A program made the position numbers and the translations under genes. A DNA stretch of 64,000 bases from Actinoalloteichus hoggarensis (GTDB taxonomy: Bacteria > Actinomycetota > Actinomycetes > Mycobacteriales > Pseudonocardiaceae): the NCBI RefSeq assembly GCF_002234535.1, contig NZ_CP022521.1, positions 4,216,001 to 4,280,000 of the forward strand, given 5' to 3'. The first letter of the stretch is position 1. Every line of letters starts with the position of its first letter. Below the pieces are notes generated by a model. The model ran no database searches, had not been told where the DNA came from, and saw only the letters and a list, made by a program, of their open reading frames with translations. Below are positions 60,439-64,000 of the stretch, one piece after another.

Positions 60439-62811
60439 TCAGCCGCCGCGCTCCGCTCGGCGGCGTTCGCGGTGCAGCAGGATCACATCGGTGGTCACCA
60501 CGGCGAAGGCGACGGCCGCGAGCAGCACGGCACCCCAGACGCGGGGCCACTCCCCGAGTGCGCCGGTGTCCACGCCGCCGAGGGCGATGCCGCCCGCGTC
60601 GCCGAGGGGAATGAGCCAGCCGTACAACGGCAGCTCCTCCTCGCCACCCGCGCGGGCCCAGGCGTTGCCGAGGATCGGCACCCAGTTGAAGGACACGGCA
60701 TACAGGAGTGCGGCCACCCCGGTGAGCGTCATGGCACCGCCGAAGCCACGGAAGAGCCGGGTTCGCGCGAGAAGCGGCGCGGCGATCATACACGGCAGGG
60801 CCGCGAGGACCACCATGATGCCGAGTCCGTAGTGGAACAGCTCCACCTCCCGAGTCCCGGAGGCGAGGAGGGTCTGTGCCACCGCGAACCCGATGATCAC
60901 GGCGAGGAGGCCGGACTGCGGATCGCGGGGCGCCTCGGGGCCCGAGGTCCCGTGCTGCCGCGTGCCGCCGCCGAGGGCGTCGCCGCCGCTGTGCCGATGC
61001 AGCGGCGGCGGCTCGCCCAGACCGGTGTCCTGGTAGACGACGGCGGCCTGGACGGCCTCGATCACCTTGCGCATCCTCGTCATCGGCTCGTGGCCGCTGA
61101 ACGACACCTTCTCGGTGCCGAGCGTCAGCTCCGCCTTCCCCGACGACACCGCCAACGTCGCCAGCCGCTCGTACGGGACGGCGAGACCGCGATCCTTCCC
61201 ACGCACGTGCATCGCCTGGTCGGTGAACCAGACCCGCTCACCGCTGTCACCCACATACCGATGGGTGGCCACCGCGATGATCGGCGCCTGGGCCGCCGCC
61301 CGTGCCGACCGGCTCGTCCTGACCCGCACCGCATCGACCTCCCGCAGTCGCAGCCTCGGCGCCACCCGCAGCCACAGCGTCGGCTCCTTGACGATGCCGC
61401 CGAAACGGTCGAGGAGGTTCGCGCGGATCGCCGCCGCCCGTTCCTCCAGCCAGTCGGGGGAACCGGGAGCGGCCCGGCCGAGGCCGTAGACCTCGGCACC
61501 GTCGACGACGAGCCGGATGTCGGTCTCCGAGACGGTCAGCCGCGCCCGCGTGCCGTTCCTGTCGAGCCGGAAGTCGCAGTCCAGCAGGCCGGGTCCCTGA
61601 TAGATCCGGCGGCCGTCGACGAACACCTGTCCCTGCTGTCTCGGCACCGCACGGTATTCGACGACGTGCCGATCCAGGCCCCGACGCAGCTCCAGCAGGC
61701 AGTCGACGCCGCTGTCCCGGATGCGACGGCAGCGCCACCGCTCGGGAGGGCGGTCCGGGCCGGCCGTGGGCGGACGCTGGTCATCGGGCCACCCGTCGCG
61801 CCGGTGTTCTCGTGCGAAGACCCGAGACGGGTCCGGCCGGGCGTCGCCATGCCGAGGATCTTCATCGTCGGGCCGGGGCTCGGGGACGGCCCGGGAGTCC
61901 GCCCGCCGGGCGATGACCAGTTCGCCCTCCCCCGAGAAGCGCAGCTGTGGGGTCGGGCCGCGCCCGCCCGCGACCAGCCGATGCACCCGCCGATAGACCT
62001 CGGGAACGGTCAACGCCTCACCGGGGCCGATCTCCGTCAGCCCGCGCACCAGCGCGGCGGTGAAGGGACTGGCCTGGCCGGGGTCGGTCGTGTCCTGCGC
62101 GAGCTGTGTCGACCGGCTGCTCGCCAGCACGTAGCGGCCGCGATGCGGCGCAACGTCCGAGTCTTGGCCCGACAATCCAGGCGAGTCCGGTTCGGGACCG
62201 CCGAAGCCGGCCCGGCCGGGCGACGAGCCCCGGCCGCCGCGCCGAACACCGGACCGCAGCCCGCCCCACCACGACGTGACGTCGTCGACGAACGCCCTGG
62301 GGCCCGCGCCGCCCGGCCGCATGGCCGGGGCGCGGCCGGCGAGCCGGTCCGTCCCACTCAGGAGATCCGAGCCCTTGAAGGCGCCGCTGTGACAGCAGTC
62401 CAGCACCACGATGGTGCTGCGCGCCGCGCAGGACGTGATCATCTCGTTGACGTCGTCGGCCCGTAACGCGGTGGCGCGCAACCCTGCCGTGCGGGTGTCC
62501 CTGGCACACAGGTGCAGCCGATTATCGAGGTCGAGCCTGCCGTGACCGCTGTAATACAACAGCAGGACGTCGTTCCGGTCGGCCGAGGCGAAGAACTCGT
62601 CGAGACTCTCCCGCAGCCGCTGCACCTTCCGATCGGCCAACACGGCGACGTCGGCGGGTGCGAACAGGGCGCCGTCGCCCTCGATGAGTGCCCGCCGCAG
62701 CAACGCGACGTCGGCCGCCGGGCCGTGCAGGGCGGGCAGGCCGTGTGGATCGCTCGGGAAGTCGCCGTTGCCGACCAGCAGAGCGCGATAGCGGCGCTCG
62801 CCCGCCATCAC
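60439..62811 (-). CDS. Caspase-family protease with C-terminal membrane segments
   Basis: 790 residues from GTG 62811 or ATG 62808. The caspase-like domain (1-310) has 'RYRALLVGNGDFPSD', catalytic His90 in 'VLLLYYSGHGRLD' and catalytic Cys140 in 'IVVLDCCHSGAFKG', plus 'GRYVLASSRSTQLAQD' and 'SPFTAALVRGL'. A middle region (~330-640) is Arg-rich and mixed alpha/beta ('DRHVVEYRAVPRQQGQVFVDGRRIYQGPGLLD', 'LAVPYERLATLAVSSGKAELTLG'). The end has four hydrophobic helices ('AVIIGFAVAQTLLA', 'GLGIMVVLAALPCMIAAPLLA', 'AMTLTGVAALLYAVSF', 'AVLLAAVAFAVVTTDVILL'). It is coupled to the EACC1 gene. Such proteases serve as effectors in actinobacterial conflict systems; a membrane-tethered form may act in cell death. 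Confidence 0.9.
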   Translation of the reverse strand: MMAGERRYRALLVGNGDFPSDPHGLPALHGPAADVALLRRALIEGDGALFAPADVAVLADRKVQRLRESLDEFFASADRNDVLLLYYSGHGRLDLDNRLHLCARDTRTAGLRATALRADDVNEMITSCAARSTIVVLDCCHSGAFKGSDLLSGTDRLAGRAPAMRPGGAGPRAFVDDVTSWWGGLRSGVRRGGRGSSPGRAGFGGPEPDSPGLSGQDSDVAPHRGRYVLASSRSTQLAQDTTDPGQASPFTAALVRGLTEIGPGEALTVPEVYRRVHRLVAGGRGPTPQLRFSGEGELVIARRADSRAVPEPRPDDEDPRHGDARPDPSRVFAREHRRDGWPDDQRPPTAGPDRPPERWRCRRIRDSGVDCLLELRRGLDRHVVEYRAVPRQQGQVFVDGRRIYQGPGLLDCDFRLDRNGTRARLTVSETDIRLVVDGAEVYGLGRAAPGSPDWLEERAAAIRANLLDRFGGIVKEPTLWLRVAPRLRLREVDAVRVRTSRSARAAAQAPIIAVATHRYVGDSGERVWFTDQAMHVRGKDRGLAVPYERLATLAVSSGKAELTLGTEKVSFSGHEPMTRMRKVIEAVQAAVVYQDTGLGEPPPLHRHSGGDALGGGTRQHGTSGPEAPRDPQSGLLAVIIGFAVAQTLLASGTREVELFHYGLGIMVVLAALPCMIAAPLLARTRLFRGFGGAMTLTGVAALLYAVSFNWVPILGNAWARAGGEEELPLYGWLIPLGDAGGIALGGVDTGALGEWPRVWGAVLLAAVAFAVVTTDVILLHRERRRAERGG

Positions 62812-63242
62812 CGTGCCCCGGCGCCGCCCGGCCCGGCGCCGTCGGATCTCCCGCCGCCGGTGGCCGGGTCGCCGATCCGCTCCCCCACGGCACGGGCGAG
62901 CGCCTGCAACGACGCCCGGTCGATGTTGTCGCCCGACACGGTGATCCGCTGCTCGGCGCCGGAGTCCCCGGTCCAGGTCAGCGTGAGCGTCCGCGTCCGG
63001 TCGCGGGCCAACCAGGATCGGAAGCAGGCCACGGCCGCCGTCAGCGCCCCGGAGGAGCCCAACGCGATCAACACCGTGTCCCAGGCGCCCTTGGCGCCCG
63101 GCACGGCCGCACCGCCCGTCGTGACGCCGCCGACCTCGTCGAGCAGCGCCGCGTACAGCGTCGACACCTGGCTCTGCCAGGCTTCCTCGTCCTCGTCGTA
63201 CCGACTCGTTCCCGGCGTGATCGACACCTCGACGCTCACCAC
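62808..63242 (-). CDS. EACC1-type effector-associated small protein
   Basis: 144 residues from GTG 63242, with GGAAGGAG upstream. 'QVSTLYAALLDEVGG' is followed by 'WDTVLIALGSSGALTAAVACFRSWLARDRTRTLTLTWTG', then 'ITVSGDNIDRASLQALARAVGERIG'. This small domain with a short hydrophobic helix and beta-strand pairs fits effector-associated constant component 1, found next to caspase- and trypsin-type effectors in NTP-dependent conflict systems. Its stop overlaps the caspase start (GTGATG), so the two are coupled. Identification rests on pattern and context. Confidence 0.75.
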   Translation of the reverse strand: MVSVEVSITPGTSRYDEDEEAWQSQVSTLYAALLDEVGGVTTGGAAVPGAKGAWDTVLIALGSSGALTAAVACFRSWLARDRTRTLTLTWTGDSGAEQRITVSGDNIDRASLQALARAVGERIGDPATGGGRSDGAGPGGAGAR

Positions 63243-63509
63243 GTCACGCTCCTTCCCGGCCCCCGCGCGGACGTCGAGTGTTCGGCCGGGAGCCGTCGGT
63301 TACTGATCTACACCGCCGAGGCCCCGCGACGCAGCCGGTTTCGCCGGTGAATCGGTCGACGGCCGACACCGAGACGGGCTCCGAGCCACGACCGGGCGGA
63401 CGCAGCGGCCGAGACGGGCGCCCGCCGTCGCGGGCGTCGACGGCGGCTGCCGCAGGGCTGGCTACCACAGGGGGAGTCGTGTTCGGCCAGAGCGTGTTGG
63501 CGTAGGGCC

Positions 63510-63964
63510 GAGCCATCCCCGCGTGCGCGGGGCCGATGTCGCCGCCCGACCAGGCGGCGGCAAGTCGGTGGAGCCATCCCCGCGTGCGCGGGGCCGATGC
63601 CGGTGGCCGTCGACAGGTCCATCGTCCCGGAGAGCCATCCCCGCGTGCGCGGGGCCGATCCGATTACGTTCTCGCTGCTCATGTACCAAAGGGAGCCATC
63701 CCCGCGTGCGCGGGGCCGATACGACGTCGTCCATGCCGCCTGCCCAGTGGACGGAGCCATCCCCGCGTGCGCGGGGCCGATTCGTCTCAGCGGTTGTCAT
63801 GCCAGGCGTAACCAGAGCCATCCCCGCGTGCGCGGGGCCGATCTGACACCACCCTAGTTCGAGCAATCCATCATGGAGCCATCCCCGCGTGCGCGGGGCC
63901 GATGTCCGTCGACCAGGTACCCGCGTCCTTCGGCCGGAGCCATCCCCGCGTGCGCGGGGCCGAT
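63510..63964. CRISPR. Type I-E-like CRISPR array, eight repeats
   Basis: Eight identical 28-base repeats begin at 63510, 63571, 63632, 63693, 63754, 63815, 63876 and 63937. Each starts GAGCCATCCCCGCG and ends CGCGGGGCCGAT; the inner CCCCGCG/CGCGGGG arms form a stem. All seven complete spacers are exactly 33 bases and differ from each other. Repeat form and spacer length are typical of type I-E. By comparison with the E. coli repeat, transcription probably runs leftward, putting the leader to the right. After the last repeat 36 bases are visible, and a further repeat does not start at the expected 63998, so the array may end here. No cas gene is in the window. Confidence 0.97.
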
Positions 63965-64000
63965 ACTTGTTGACCAGGAAGTTTAGAGCTTCGGAACACC

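Noticed and set aside
63278-63505. Short frames on both strands between the EACC1 gene and the CRISPR array
   Set aside because: Arg/Pro/Ala-rich, no domain; the stretch is more likely upstream sequence of EACC1 and array flank.
63462-63866. Reading frames across the CRISPR array (repeated 'PRARG' or 'IPACAGPI' peptides)
   Set aside because: Produced by the repeats themselves; 61-base periodicity shifts the frame and no coding signal is present.

Overview
The window is very GC-rich, densely coding DNA with many GTG and TTG starts and four-base ATGA/GTGA gene overlaps. Regulators are mostly of the TetR, MarR, GntR and NarL types, and there is a small ESX-style cassette (YbaB-like, EspC-like, WXG-type and lipoprotein genes). 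This points to a filamentous actinomycete, most likely a member of the Pseudonocardiales; the order is an inference, not read directly. No rRNA or tRNA gene was seen.

Region 1 (1-14666) is the most distinctive part. Two DUF4132 (MolR/YehI-like) paralogues, a MoxR AAA+ ATPase, a DUF5682 protein, a VWA protein and a SWIM zinc-finger protein follow one another; the last four have overlapping start and stop codons. This is the same set of families as the uncharacterised Escherichia coli yehI and yehL-M-P-Q genes. Between the two DUF4132 genes, on the other strand, lies a toxin-like gene whose only relative here is at 59307-60108, next to a caspase/EACC1 pair.

Region 2 (14667-31900) carries a NarL-type response regulator with a frame-interrupted histidine kinase, a secreted serine hydrolase, an alpha/beta hydrolase, a double-HTH TetR regulator divergent from an NmrA-like reductase, an acyltransferase with a roughly 500-residue proline-rich N-terminus, two methyltransferases, a lipase-like protein lacking the expected serine, a Tat-exported lactonase behind a DasR-like operator, a RidA protein, and two decayed or frameshifted acetylxylan-esterase-like genes.

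Region 3 (32202-35352) is a lower-GC ESX-type cassette in which the WXG-like/lipoprotein pair has been duplicated and one WXG-like copy reduced to its C-terminal tail. Region 4 (35670-44275) is a series of regulator/enzyme pairs with readable palindromic operators: TetR/MFS, AtzG-like/amidase, MarR/epoxide hydrolase, VOC/TetR, and a GH1-like gene with two frame breaks. Region 5 (44690-48334) holds DUF5134, PepSY and DUF1275 membrane proteins.

Region 6 (48526-56654) is a GntR regulator followed by a peptide ABC transporter whose operon includes a gamma-glutamyltransferase and a fused double ATPase, resembling a glutathione or gamma-glutamyl peptide uptake system. Region 7 (57029-64000) has an MpaB/Lcp-like protein, a SnoaL-like protein, the frameshifted toxin-like gene, a caspase-family protein with four membrane segments, its EACC1 partner, and a type I-E-like CRISPR array with eight repeats and no cas genes in view. 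Several genes are broken by single-base events in G/C runs, so some frame breaks may be sequence errors rather than true decay.
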